This document shows positions 39,611 through 48,507 of a DNA stretch of 64,000 nt, piece by piece (the first letter of the stretch is position 1; every line of letters starts with the position of its first letter). Origin of the DNA: Mycolicibacterium sp. CBMA 247 (GTDB lineage: Bacteria > Actinomycetota > Actinomycetes > Mycobacteriales > Mycobacteriaceae); the NCBI RefSeq assembly GCF_009729095.1, contig NZ_VTGX01000002.1, positions 806,001 through 870,000 of the forward strand. The letters are read 5' to 3'. The notes beneath the pieces were generated by a model that was given only the letters and a program-made list of their open reading frames with translations, was not told where the DNA came from and did not search any database. The translations under genes were made by a program, and so were the position numbers.

Positions 39611-41413
39611 CTAGATCCGCGTCCAGGGTGCGAAGGCGTTGCGTTGCCCGCGCAGCACCGGCGTGAGCTGCGGATAGTGCCGCAGTAACACCGAGGTCAT
39701 GTCGTTGCGGTCGATCCAGTCGATGCCCTCGGCGGTGTAGACCCGTGGGGTGAAGTCCACGGTGTAGAACCGGTCGCTCTTGAGGCGGCGGGTCGCCATC
39801 AACACAAAGATCCGAAATGCGGTGTCGCTGAACCCGAATCCCTCGGGCAGCTTCTCGCCGAACATGCCGACCATGGTGTCGACCTTCTCGATGTCGCCTC
39901 CGTAGATCTCGGCCATCGTTGCGGCAGTGTCGCGGTCACCCCCGCTGATCTGCTCGAAGCTCGTGACCGGGTTCAGCCGCAACTGGCGGCGGAACTCGTT
40001 GTAGCGCGGTACACCTCGTTCCCGGGAGCGCAGGATGTCGGTGGCGACCATATCGAGCGTGTTCTCGTCGGTGCGCGTGAAGCTGCGCATGAACTTCGGG
40101 CTGTTGTGCAGGGTGACGGCACCTGGATGGGCGACGCCCAGGGAGTACAGGCTTTCGGCCACGCCCACGCTCTTGAGCACCCCGCGGGAGTTCGCGCCGC
40201 CGTGGATATCGCCGAATGTCAGCGCACGCGGATTGACATCGGCTGTGAGACTGAGGAATTCATAGTCATCGGGAACCAGTGGATGCATCCGGTACACCGT
40301 GACGAAGTCTTCGGTGATCGAGTACGGCGCGGTGTGGTGGTCGGTCGTCGATCCCGGGATGCCGCTGAGGATATCGCTGGAGCCGAGCCGGCCGACCAAT
40401 TCCTTGACCCGCTCGCCGGCCAGGCCGAACCAGTTGGCGCGCATGCCGATCTGCAGGGTCGGGTGTCCGAGGATCGCCGGGGTCCATTCGATGGTGTGGA
40501 TCTTGGCGATCAGCGCGGCGTTGACCAGCCGGGCCTTGTTGAACAGCTGATCGTCGGACCATTGCGGGTAGGCCGCCTTGAGCCGGTCGCAGATCGCGTT
40601 GTGCTCGCGCATGAAGATCGTGCCCATCAGTTCCATGCCCAGCCACCAGCCGTCCGCGCCGCCGGCGGCACCGATCAGGGCCGGGTCGATGTCGATGAAC
40701 CCGTCGGCGTCGATACGTACCTTGCCGTCGAGATGGGTGCGGATGGCGTTCTGGAAGTCTTCGGTGCTGCCGTAGATCTGGGAGGCATCCCACCAGTGGG
40801 TCTCGGTGTTGAGGAAGGTCGTGTCCGGTTGACCCGGCGCTGCGGTGGGGTCGACGGGCGTGGCCGGGACCTTGATGGTGGGCTCGGGCCAATCGTCACC
40901 GGGCGGGCGGGGAATCTCGATCATCCGATTGGGGTCGCTGCCATGGCTGAACCAGTCCCGGGTCTCGAACTGCAACCAGGCGGCGGCAAGCACGTTGAGC
41001 GTGGTGGCCGGCCGGAATTCGTGGCGTTGCAGCAGCTTGTTGCTGATCAGTCGGGGGTTGGGATCCATCAGCTCCGGCAGTTGTTCGGCGCGGCCCGTGT
41101 CCAGCGGTACGTTGCGGCCGAATCGGGTGTTCGCCATTCCCATCGAAGGTTCAGAGAGGTCGTTGTAGGAACCGTTCGCCGTCCGGGCGGCCAGATAATC
41201 GGTTGGCGGTAGTTCCGGCGCCTGCGGCGGGTGGCCCTGGTAGGTGTCGTACAGGTTGTGTTCGCGCAGGGCGTCCCGGATTCCGACCAGCACCGAGATT
41301 CCCAAGATCGGCGGCAGCTTGTCCCAGCCGATTCGTCGGTCGATCAGCTCAGTGGTCTTGAGGAACAGCCTGGTGAGCAGGGATGGCTTCGGGGGTGGCG
41401 TCCAAGGTGACAT
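39611..41413 (-). CDS. Haem peroxidase, alpha-dioxygenase-like (cyclooxygenase superfamily)
   Basis: 600 residues of the animal-type haem peroxidase superfamily, closest in pattern to fatty acid alpha-dioxygenases. The catalytic Tyr374 and proximal haem His377 are in VTVYRMHPLVPD (Y-x-x-H), as in plant alpha-DOX. DASQIYGS (209-216) and FMREHNAICDRL (267-278) are family blocks. The distal site, usually QFxxHDWxxH, reads LQFETRDWFSHG, with Arg152 where the distal His is expected. Alpha-dioxygenases add O2 at the alpha carbon of fatty acids. Overlaps the next upstream gene by 65 bp. Confidence 0.9.
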   Translation of the reverse strand: MSPWTPPPKPSLLTRLFLKTTELIDRRIGWDKLPPILGISVLVGIRDALREHNLYDTYQGHPPQAPELPPTDYLAARTANGSYNDLSEPSMGMANTRFGRNVPLDTGRAEQLPELMDPNPRLISNKLLQRHEFRPATTLNVLAAAWLQFETRDWFSHGSDPNRMIEIPRPPGDDWPEPTIKVPATPVDPTAAPGQPDTTFLNTETHWWDASQIYGSTEDFQNAIRTHLDGKVRIDADGFIDIDPALIGAAGGADGWWLGMELMGTIFMREHNAICDRLKAAYPQWSDDQLFNKARLVNAALIAKIHTIEWTPAILGHPTLQIGMRANWFGLAGERVKELVGRLGSSDILSGIPGSTTDHHTAPYSITEDFVTVYRMHPLVPDDYEFLSLTADVNPRALTFGDIHGGANSRGVLKSVGVAESLYSLGVAHPGAVTLHNSPKFMRSFTRTDENTLDMVATDILRSRERGVPRYNEFRRQLRLNPVTSFEQISGGDRDTAATMAEIYGGDIEKVDTMVGMFGEKLPEGFGFSDTAFRIFVLMATRRLKSDRFYTVDFTPRVYTAEGIDWIDRNDMTSVLLRHYPQLTPVLRGQRNAFAPWTRI

Positions 41414-41783
41414 CGTGGCGTCCTTTCCGTGCGGCGATGGCGAGTGCGGTGTTGATCGCGGAGATGACGATGGCCGTCACGCCGTGCCGGCGCGGCAGGT
41501 CGCCGCGGGCCGTGGTGACGGCGGCCGACAGTGTGTCGGCGGCATGGATGAGGACGGCAAGGTTCTCGGCCCGGCGCAATTCCTGGCCGCGCAGCGTCAG
41601 CAGGTCCAGCCCGATGAGAACGGTGCGGATGCCGAACATCCGGAACGGATAGCTGCCCGAGCGGTCACGCGAGGTGTCGACTCCCAGTCGGGTGAGGAGT
41701 CTTTCGGGCGCCACAAGGGCGGTCGCGCCATTGATGATCCGGATCACCGCGAGCGCGGTGCGTGCTGCTGTCGGGCTCAGCAT
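41349..41783 (-). CDS. Small membrane protein (DUF4267-like)
   Basis: 144 residues. About four weakly hydrophobic segments: ARTALAVIRIINGATALVAP, FRMFGIRTVLIGLDLLTL, AVLIHAADTLSAAVTTARG and VTAIVISAINTALAIAARK. The order FGIRxxxIGLxLL...HAxDTLSA resembles DUF4267 proteins; role unknown. Its last 65 bp overlap the start of the peroxidase gene in another frame, so the two are probably translated from one message. Divergent from the diol dehydratase operon. Confidence 0.75.
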   Translation of the reverse strand: MLSPTAARTALAVIRIINGATALVAPERLLTRLGVDTSRDRSGSYPFRMFGIRTVLIGLDLLTLRGQELRRAENLAVLIHAADTLSAAVTTARGDLPRRHGVTAIVISAINTALAIAARKGRHDVTLDATPEAIPAHQAVPQDH

Positions 41784-41833
41784 GAGTAGATCTTGAATGC
41801 TTGCCGGGCACGATGCATGAGTAGTCGGCTACT
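41780..41833. promoter_or_regulatory. Repeats in the promoter region between the peroxidase and diol dehydratase operons
   Basis: GCATGAGTAG occurs twice (41780-41789 and 41815-41824). AGTAG-TCGG-CTACT (41820-41833) is a short palindrome overlapping the second copy. Possible operator in the 112-bp gap. No cobalamin riboswitch was recognised. Confidence 0.35.
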
Positions 41834-41895
41834 TGTTTTACCGCCCGACACCCAAAAGGCGTAATGGGTGGACCAAATAGTGTTCGTCGCGCAAA

Positions 41896-44157
41896 ATGGT
41901 CGGCGTGACGGATGACGGCGGTGCCTACCTCGGCAGGATGCGGATTCTCGATGAGAAACCGGTGAACCTCGACGGGTTCAGCGTTGCGAACCCCGATCTC
42001 GGCCTGGTCGCCATGAGCAGTCCGAACGACCCGGAGCCGTCGCTGGTTATCCGTGATGGGCACGTCATCGAGATGGACGGCAAGACCGCCGCTGACTTCG
42101 ACGTGATCGACGAGTTCATCGCCCGCTACGGCCTGGACCTCGACGTCGCTTCGGAGGCGATGGCGTGCAGCGAGGTCGAGCTGGCCCGTAAGGCCGTCGA
42201 CGTCAACGTGCCGCGGGCGGAGGTGGTGCGGCTGATCGGCGGCATCACTCCGGCCAAGCTGGCCAAGGTCATCGCGTTGCTGACGCCGGTCGAGATGCAG
42301 ATGGCGATGGCCAAGATGCGCGCCCGGCGCACCCCGAGCAATCAGGCGCACGTCACCAACCAGCTCGACGATCCGATGCTGATCGCCGCGGATGCGGCCA
42401 GCGCGGTGGCCTACGGGTTCCGAGAAGTCGAGACGACGGTGCCGGTGCTCGGCGATGCCTCGTCGAATGCCGTTGCGCTGCTGATCGGTTCGCAGGTCGG
42501 GACGCCGGGTGCGATGGCGCAGTGCGCCATCGAGGAGGCGCTGGAGCTGCGGCTGGGTATGCGCGGGCTGACCAGTTATGCCGAGACCATCTCGATCTAC
42601 GGCACCGAACAGGTGTTCGTCGACGGAGATGACACCCCGTTCTCCAAAGCCATCCTCACCTCGGCCTACGCCTCACGCGGGCTCAAGATGCGGGTCACCA
42701 GCGGTGGCGGTGCCGAGGTGCTGATGGGTGCGGCCGAGAAGTGTTCGATCCTGTACCTGGAATCGCGCTGCGTGTCGCTGGCCCGGGCGCTGGGATCCCA
42801 GGGGGTGCAGAACGGCGGCATCGACGGGGTCGGTGTGGTGGCCTCGGTGCCCGAAGGGATGAAGGAGCTGCTCGCCGAAAACCTGATGGTGATGATGCGG
42901 GATCTGGAATCGTGCGCGGGCAATGACAACCTGATCTCCGAATCCGACATTCGCCGCAGCGCGCACACCCTGCCGGTCCTGCTCGCCGGTGCGGATTTCA
43001 TCTTCTCGGGCTTCGGCTCGATTCCCCGCTACGACAACGCGTTTGCGCTGTCCAATTTCAATGCCGACGATATGGACGATTTCCTGGTCCTGCAACGGGA
43101 TTGGGGTGCCGACGGCGGTTTACGCACGGTGTCACCAGAGCATCTGGCCGCGGTGCGACGACGCGCCGCGACGGCCGTGCAAGCGGTGTACCGCGACCTG
43201 GGCCTGGCCGATTACGACGACAGCCACATCGAGGAGGTGGTGGTCGCCAACGGGTCTCGCGATCTGCCTGCCGGTGACCCGAAAGCCGTCGCGGAGGCGG
43301 CCAATGCCATCGAGGCCAAACAGCTCACGGTGTTCGACGTGGTCGCCTCGCTCAAACGCACCGGCTACGAGGATGAGGCCGCGGCCATCATGCGGCTGAC
43401 CTCCGAGCGGCTGCACGGCGACCAACTGCAGACCTCGGCGATCTTCGACGAGCAGTTCCGGGTGCTGTCGAAAATCACCGATCCGAACGACTATTCGGGT
43501 CCCGGAACGGGTTACACGCTGACCGAACAACGGCGGGCCGAGATCGACAACATCCGTCAGCAGCGCAACGCGGCGGAGCTCACCGCGGACCAGGCCGAGC
43601 ATGCCGGCCACATCAACGTGACCGAGGTCGAACCGGCGCGCCAAGGCAGCGATCCGCGGGAGGTGTGCATCGGGCTGTCGCCTGCGCTGGGCCGCAGCGT
43701 GTGGCTGAGCCTGTGCGGCCTGCCGATCGGCGAGGTGATCCGCCAGCTCTCGGCCGGGCTGGAGGAAGAGGGCTGTGTGCCGCGGTTCGTGCGGGTGCGC
43801 TCGACCATCGACGTCGGCCTGATCGGCCTGACCGCGGCCAAGCTGTCCGGATCGGGGATCGGAATCGGGTTGCAGGGCAAGGGCACCGCGCTCATCCACC
43901 GTCGTGACCTGGCGCCCCTGGCCAATCTCGAGCTGTTCAGCGTGGCTCCGTTGTTGACCGCGCGCAACTACCGTGAACTGGGCCGCAATGCGGCCCGTCA
44001 CGCCAAGGGGATGGCGCCGGTGCCGATCCTCACCGGCGGTACTGACGAATCGATCTCGGCGCGCTATCACGCCCGCGCGGTGGCATTGGTCGCGCTGGAG
44101 CGTGAGGCGAGCGAACCGGGGCAGGCGCCCCTCACGGTGGAGGTGACCCGGGCATGA
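41896..44157 (+). CDS. B12-dependent diol/glycerol dehydratase, fused large and medium subunits
   Basis: 753 residues. Residues 1 to ~555 are the large (alpha, PduC/DhaB1) subunit: PVNLDGFSVANPDLGLVAMS, SGGGAEVLMGAAEKCSILYLE and SRCVSLARALGSQGVQNGGID. Residues ~575 to 753 are the medium (beta) subunit: EVCIGLSPALGRSVWLSLCG, LSGSGIGIGLQGKGTALIHR and LANLELFSVAPLL. In enterobacteria these are separate genes. With adenosylcobalamin it dehydrates 1,2-diols or glycerol to aldehydes. Overlaps the small-subunit gene by ATGA. Confidence 0.94.
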   Translation: MVGVTDDGGAYLGRMRILDEKPVNLDGFSVANPDLGLVAMSSPNDPEPSLVIRDGHVIEMDGKTAADFDVIDEFIARYGLDLDVASEAMACSEVELARKAVDVNVPRAEVVRLIGGITPAKLAKVIALLTPVEMQMAMAKMRARRTPSNQAHVTNQLDDPMLIAADAASAVAYGFREVETTVPVLGDASSNAVALLIGSQVGTPGAMAQCAIEEALELRLGMRGLTSYAETISIYGTEQVFVDGDDTPFSKAILTSAYASRGLKMRVTSGGGAEVLMGAAEKCSILYLESRCVSLARALGSQGVQNGGIDGVGVVASVPEGMKELLAENLMVMMRDLESCAGNDNLISESDIRRSAHTLPVLLAGADFIFSGFGSIPRYDNAFALSNFNADDMDDFLVLQRDWGADGGLRTVSPEHLAAVRRRAATAVQAVYRDLGLADYDDSHIEEVVVANGSRDLPAGDPKAVAEAANAIEAKQLTVFDVVASLKRTGYEDEAAAIMRLTSERLHGDQLQTSAIFDEQFRVLSKITDPNDYSGPGTGYTLTEQRRAEIDNIRQQRNAAELTADQAEHAGHINVTEVEPARQGSDPREVCIGLSPALGRSVWLSLCGLPIGEVIRQLSAGLEEEGCVPRFVRVRSTIDVGLIGLTAAKLSGSGIGIGLQGKGTALIHRRDLAPLANLELFSVAPLLTARNYRELGRNAARHAKGMAPVPILTGGTDESISARYHARAVALVALEREASEPGQAPLTVEVTRA

Positions 44158-44498
44158 GCGACAAGTTCGCCGACAAGTACACCGTCGAGGCCGCAGTCGA
44201 CGGCAAGCTGGACCTGTCCGACCTGCGGATGGATCCGGCGACCCTGGCTCACCAGGCTGTGGTCGCCGAGGAGAACGGCAACCCGCAGTTGGCCGAAAAC
44301 TTCCTGCGCGCAGCCGAATTGGCGACCATCGACGATGAAGCGGTGATGGGCCTGTACGAGGCGCTGCGCCCGCATCGCTCCACCGCCGCGGAGCTCGACG
44401 CGCTGCAGGCGTCGCTGGAAAACCGCGGTGCCGCGCGCTGCGCGGAATTGGTGCGGCAGGCGGCCTCGGTGTACGCCCGGCGAGGCCTGTTGCGGTGA
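44154..44498 (+). CDS. pduE: Diol/glycerol dehydratase small subunit
   Basis: 114 residues. The gamma-subunit pattern is MSDKFADKYTVEAAVDGKLD, then RMDPATLAHQAVVAEENGNPQLAENFLRAAEL and DEAVMGLYEALRPHRST. It completes the holoenzyme with the fused subunit encoded upstream. Both ends overlap neighbours (ATGA upstream, GTGA downstream), so the three genes are translationally coupled. It is shorter than the enterobacterial protein at the N-terminus, which there carries a microcompartment-targeting peptide. Confidence 0.92.
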   Translation: MSDKFADKYTVEAAVDGKLDLSDLRMDPATLAHQAVVAEENGNPQLAENFLRAAELATIDDEAVMGLYEALRPHRSTAAELDALQASLENRGAARCAELVRQAASVYARRGLLR

Positions 44499-46192
44499 GG
44501 GTCGTCGCCGGGATCGACGTGGGCAACCACACCACAGAGATCGTCCTGGCCCGCATCGTCGACGGCGAGGTGCAACCGCTGAGCCACGGGCAGGCACCGA
44601 CCAGGGGCCGCAAGGGATCCCGCGATTCCCTGGAGGGCGCGGCTGCGCTGCTGCACCGCATCGAGGTCGACGCCCAGGTTCGGGCCGATGAGCTGGCGCT
44701 GTCGGCCATCCGCCCGGTCGACACCGAGACGGCACCGCTGGCCCCGGCTCCGTCACCGCGCTCACCGGTGCGCAGCTTGCGCAGGCCCGATGCCAGCACT
44801 CCGGCCGGCACGGGTTATGCGGTCGGCCGGCACGTCCCGCTGGGCGAACTGGCCGGTGAGCTTCGGGACGGCCCGGTGATCGTCTCGGTCGACGCTGACA
44901 CCGATTTCGAGGTGGCCGCGGCCGCGATCACCGACGCCATCGGGCGCGGTTGGACCGTCGCGGGCGTACTGGCCGCCCAGGATGATGCGGTGTTGATCCG
45001 CAACCGGATTCACCTCGACGTTCCGGTGGTCGACGAGGTGATCCTGGACGGGTTGGCGCCCGGTGTGCTGGTCGCGGTGGAGGTGGTCGCCGAGGGGCGC
45101 GCCTACCGGGCCCTGGCCGACCCGATCGCGCTGTGTGCGGCACTGGAACTCGGCCATGAGCATATTCATGACGTGGCCGAATTCACCAGGGAGCTTTCGG
45201 ATTCGCCGGCCATCGCGGTGACGGCACGCACCGAGGCGCCGGAACCGCCCGCGGTGGACGACGACTACATCGAGTTCCGCATCGACGGGCGGGTCGTGCG
45301 GTACTCGCCGGCGCAGGCACACGCCATCCTGCGCCGCGAACCGCCGGGTGGTGTGGTGCGGATCCGGCTGCGCTCGATCCCTACCGCCGATCACGAGCTC
45401 GCGGTCGACGACGCCTTTTTCACTGATCTGGCCGCACTCGACAGCGGAACCTGGCTGCGGCGCGGGGTCGCCGACGCCCGCGGCACGGTAGTGGCCCTGC
45501 TGGCCGCCGACCATGTCGAGGACGCCGCGACGACCCTGGCCGAGCTGACCGGGCGCCCGGCCCGCACGATCGCAGGAGAACCGGAGGCGGCCGCGCGCGG
45601 TGCGCACACCACACCGGGGTTGCCGCCGGATTCGGTGGTGTGCGATATCGGCGGGGGCACCATCGATCTCGTCGGTGGGGAGCGCACTGTGACGGCTGCG
45701 GGCGCCGGGGAGACCATCACCGTGGCGGTGGCGCGGATGCTGAACATCCCGCGGGCCCTGGCCGAGCGGGTCAAGCGGACCCCGGCCATCCGGGTCGAGG
45801 GCCCGCATGTCGCCCACGAGGAGGACGGGCGGCGGCTGTTCCTGGACGCCCCTGCCCCGGCCGATGCGATCGGCAGGCTGTGTACCCGCGGCACCGTGGG
45901 GTTGGTGCCGTTCTCCAACAAACTCGCCGCCGAGGAATGGCGCAGCCTACGGCTGGCGATCAAGCAGGAGACCGTGGCGGCCAACATCGCCCGCTGTCTG
46001 TCCGCCTTCGAGAAACCCCCGGCCGCACTGGTGCTGGCCGGGGGTGGCGCGCTCGACGACGAACTGCTGCGTACTGTCGGCGAATCCCTGCGCTCGGTGG
46101 GAGTTGTGGTGGGCCGGGCCAATATCGACGGTGTGCACGGCCCCCGCTTTGCGGTCGCCTCGGGGCTGGTCCACTTGTACGCGGCGGGTTAG
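44495..46192 (+). CDS. Diol dehydratase reactivase, large subunit (DdrA/PduG)
   Basis: 565 residues from GTG 44495. Actin/Hsp70-like ATPase: VVAGIDVGNHTTEIVLARI (phosphate 1), VVCDIGGGTIDLVGGE (phosphate 2) and ALVLAGGGALDDELL (adenosine). It releases damaged cobalamin from the dehydratase using ATP. In enterobacteria a small partner (DdrB/PduH) is needed; no such gene follows here. The stop overlaps the convergent secreted-protein gene by 4 bp. Confidence 0.92.
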   Translation: MRVVAGIDVGNHTTEIVLARIVDGEVQPLSHGQAPTRGRKGSRDSLEGAAALLHRIEVDAQVRADELALSAIRPVDTETAPLAPAPSPRSPVRSLRRPDASTPAGTGYAVGRHVPLGELAGELRDGPVIVSVDADTDFEVAAAAITDAIGRGWTVAGVLAAQDDAVLIRNRIHLDVPVVDEVILDGLAPGVLVAVEVVAEGRAYRALADPIALCAALELGHEHIHDVAEFTRELSDSPAIAVTARTEAPEPPAVDDDYIEFRIDGRVVRYSPAQAHAILRREPPGGVVRIRLRSIPTADHELAVDDAFFTDLAALDSGTWLRRGVADARGTVVALLAADHVEDAATTLAELTGRPARTIAGEPEAAARGAHTTPGLPPDSVVCDIGGGTIDLVGGERTVTAAGAGETITVAVARMLNIPRALAERVKRTPAIRVEGPHVAHEEDGRRLFLDAPAPADAIGRLCTRGTVGLVPFSNKLAAEEWRSLRLAIKQETVAANIARCLSAFEKPPAALVLAGGGALDDELLRTVGESLRSVGVVVGRANIDGVHGPRFAVASGLVHLYAAG

Positions 46193-46449
46193 AACGGCAG
46201 ATCCACACCGCCGTTGGTGGTGTTCGCCTCGTCGTGGTTGGAGTCGACGTAGCCCAACCGGTTGGGGACCACCGGGCTGGTGCCGTACGGAACGAGGGGA
46301 TCGGTGCCCGTCATCGGGGTGTTGTTGGCGGCGGCGGTGGTCGTTGCGTGCGAACCGGTGTCAGCGGCGGCGATGGGGGCGAGTGCGACTGCTCCGCCGA
46401 TCGCGACGGCGGCCAGTGCGGTGGCGACGAACTTCATCGGGTTCTTCAT
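46189..46449 (-). CDS. Small secreted protein (86 aa)
   Basis: Signal peptide MKNPMKFVATALAAVAIGGA through APIAAA-DTG, cleaved near residue 30. The mature part is ~56 residues, rich in Thr, Asn and Pro, with VPYGTSPVVPNRLGYVDSNH as the most conserved-looking stretch. No cysteines. Resembles short mycobacterial exported proteins of unknown function. Convergent with the reactivase gene. The 100-bp gap to the PBP gene holds nothing clear. Confidence 0.72.
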   Translation of the reverse strand: MKNPMKFVATALAAVAIGGAVALAPIAAADTGSHATTTAAANNTPMTGTDPLVPYGTSPVVPNRLGYVDSNHDEANTTNGGVDLPF

Positions 46450-46550
46450 GATGCTCTCCTAGGTGCTGGTCGCCCTTGCCGGCGATGATTAAATCTTGAA
46501 GCTCCAGCACTTCGAAGTCGCCACAGCTGACACCCATCTCGCAGGTGGGG

Positions 46551-48332
46551 CTAGCCGGTAGACCGCAGGAAATCTCCCGTGATCTTCACCGCGGGTGTTG
46601 AGGAGTCGCCGCCCACCACCAGCGTGGCGAATGCGATATCCCCGGCGATACCGGCGAACCACCCGTGAGCGTGGGTGTCCGGAGAAGCACCGTCGCCGAA
46701 TTCCGCCGTACCCGTCTTGCCGCCGAGGTCGGGGATATCGCTGAGTTGACTGGCGGTGCCCTCGGTCACGGTCTTGCGCATCATGTCCCGCAGCGCCCCA
46801 GTGACGGTGGGCGGCAACGACTCCGACGCGGCGTCGGCGGTCACCTTCTCGCCGTCGACCAGGTTGGGCAGGATGGTCGAACCGTGCGCGAGGCTGGCCT
46901 CGGCGACCGCGAGGCCGAATGGGCTGACCGTCACGGTGCCCTGGCCGATGCCGTTCTCCACCCGCTGGGCTGCGGTGTCCGCGTTGGGAACCCGGCCGGT
47001 CACCGTGGTCAGACCCGGAATGGTGAAGTCCACACCGATGCCGAACGCCCGCGCGGTATTGGTCAGGGCGTCGGCCGGCAGCTTGTCGGACAGCGCCGCC
47101 ATGCTGGTGTTGCACGAATGGGAGAACGCCGACGCCAGAGGCACTGTCCCCAGGTCGAAGTCGTCTTCGTTGGGGATGGTGCGGTTCTCGATGGTCAACC
47201 GGCCCGGACAGGCCACCGGGGTGGCCGGAGTCGCCAGGTTGGCTTCCAGTGCGGCCGCGGTGGTGATGGTCTTGAACGTCGACCCCGGCGGGTAGAGGCC
47301 CGAAAACGCAATGGCCCCTTGGGGATCTGCGGCGGTGTTCTGTGCGGCGGCCAGGATGCCGCCCGTCGAGCCGGAGATCGCGACCACCACGGCGGGCCGG
47401 GACTCCTGTGCCACGGCCTGCTGCGCGAGCAGTTGCAGCCGTAGGTCCAGGGTGGTGCGCATCGGATCGGTCGGCGCGGGTGGTTGCGAGGTCAGCCGCT
47501 GGGCGGGCGCCCCTTTGTCGCGCACCAGATAGACCGACCACCCGGCGGCTTTGGTGATCCGGTCGTGCCACAGTTGCATCAGCCCGCCGACGGCAGGGGA
47601 GGACAGCTTGCGGTCGGTGGTCAGCAGCTCACCCTGCTCGGCCACGGTGACGCCGGGGACCTGCGCCAGTTGGTCGCGCACCGGCGCGAGGTCGTCTTCG
47701 CGCAGCTTCATCACCGTCACCCGATCATCGGAGGTCGACGTGAACTGTGCGCTGATCGAATCCGCGGTGGTGGTGGCATCGAAGGGGGCCAGCAGCGCGG
47801 CGAGCGGGGCCGCGGAACCGACGTGGGCACGGTCCAGGGAGACCACCCCCACGGTCTGCCAGGTCATCAACGGCTGGCCGGTCCGGTCGAGTACCGGGGT
47901 CTGCAGGTCGCTGTCGGTGCTGTATTGAAACTTCAAGCCGTCCCGAAGGTCTGGATGCAGCAGCGTCGGCGTCCAGGCGATCAGCCAGTCGTCACCGGTC
48001 TTGGCCGCGGTGCCGGTGGTGTCATAGCCGAACTCGTGCCCCTCACCCCAGGACCACTGATACTTCAGGGTCGCGCCGGCCTCGTCACTGTCCTCGGGTT
48101 CGGCGCTGACCTTGACCGCGGCGGCCTCGCCCATCCCATCGAACATCGCGGTGATTGCCGCCTCGGTTGCGGCGGGGTCATTGGTCTGTGCCGCTGCGGC
48201 GTGGGCGTCTTTGCGCTGCAGGGCGTCGGCGAAGGCGGCGAAACGGTCAGCCGGGTCCGGGGACGAGGAACAGCCGACGATCGGGAGAAGCAGGCCGAGC
48301 AACAACAGCCACGCACAGGAGGTTCGGCTCAT
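46551..48332 (-). CDS. Penicillin-binding lipoprotein, transpeptidase
   Basis: 593 residues. The lipobox is LPIVGC (Cys21). A MecA-like N-terminal domain (NTF2 fold, about 28-130) is followed by a dimerisation region and a transpeptidase domain. Catalytic motifs: SxxK in PPGSTFKTI (Ser351, Lys354), SxN at Ser406-Cys-Asn408, and KTG at 539-541 (GGKTGTAE). It cross-links peptidoglycan at the outer face of the membrane. Layout matches M. tuberculosis Rv2864c (PbpLipo), which in that genome lies elsewhere. Convergent with nothing; the upstream gap separates it from lpqH. Confidence 0.93.
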   Translation of the reverse strand: MSRTSCAWLLLLGLLLPIVGCSSSPDPADRFAAFADALQRKDAHAAAAQTNDPAATEAAITAMFDGMGEAAAVKVSAEPEDSDEAGATLKYQWSWGEGHEFGYDTTGTAAKTGDDWLIAWTPTLLHPDLRDGLKFQYSTDSDLQTPVLDRTGQPLMTWQTVGVVSLDRAHVGSAAPLAALLAPFDATTTADSISAQFTSTSDDRVTVMKLREDDLAPVRDQLAQVPGVTVAEQGELLTTDRKLSSPAVGGLMQLWHDRITKAAGWSVYLVRDKGAPAQRLTSQPPAPTDPMRTTLDLRLQLLAQQAVAQESRPAVVVAISGSTGGILAAAQNTAADPQGAIAFSGLYPPGSTFKTITTAAALEANLATPATPVACPGRLTIENRTIPNEDDFDLGTVPLASAFSHSCNTSMAALSDKLPADALTNTARAFGIGVDFTIPGLTTVTGRVPNADTAAQRVENGIGQGTVTVSPFGLAVAEASLAHGSTILPNLVDGEKVTADAASESLPPTVTGALRDMMRKTVTEGTASQLSDIPDLGGKTGTAEFGDGASPDTHAHGWFAGIAGDIAFATLVVGGDSSTPAVKITGDFLRSTG

Positions 48333-48355
48333 GCTCCCAGCATGGCATCAGAGCC

Positions 48356-48418
48356 CTAGGCGGCCTTGTTCGTGTCGTGCTCCTGCTTGGGCTGGGGTTT
48401 GGCCTGAGACTTGGCCAC
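48356..48418 (-). CDS. Candidate 20-residue peptide
   Basis: GTG 48418 with GAGGGG five bases upstream opens a frame VAKSQAKPQPKQEHDTNKAA, basic then mixed, ending at TAG 48356, 24 bp before the PBP start. Good codon character for its size, but such short frames arise by chance. Unknown function. Confidence 0.28.
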   Translation of the reverse strand: MAKSQAKPQPKQEHDTNKAA

Positions 48419-48459
48419 GATGCCCCTCGGGTCGGCTCAAAAAGACGGGCGGGAACGGA

Positions 48460-48492
48460 GTGTGGGCCCGGGGAATCCGTCCGGGCCCACAC
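48460..48492 (-). terminator. Hairpin after lpqH
   Basis: A 12-bp perfect stem, GTGTGGGCCCGG (48460-48471) and CCGGGCCCACAC (48481-48492), 9-nt loop, 15 bp downstream of the minus-strand lpqH stop. A TTTTT run comes only later on the exit side. Confidence 0.6.
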
Positions 48493-48507
48493 TGTGTCAG
48501 TTGTTTG

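Noticed and set aside
41784..41895. Adenosylcobalamin riboswitch before the diol dehydratase operon
   Set aside because: Expected for a B12-dependent enzyme, but no B12-box-like conserved core could be recognised in the 112-bp gap.
43132..44811. 559-codon minus-strand frame across the diol dehydratase genes
   Set aside because: Antisense shadow of two overlapping, clearly recognised genes.
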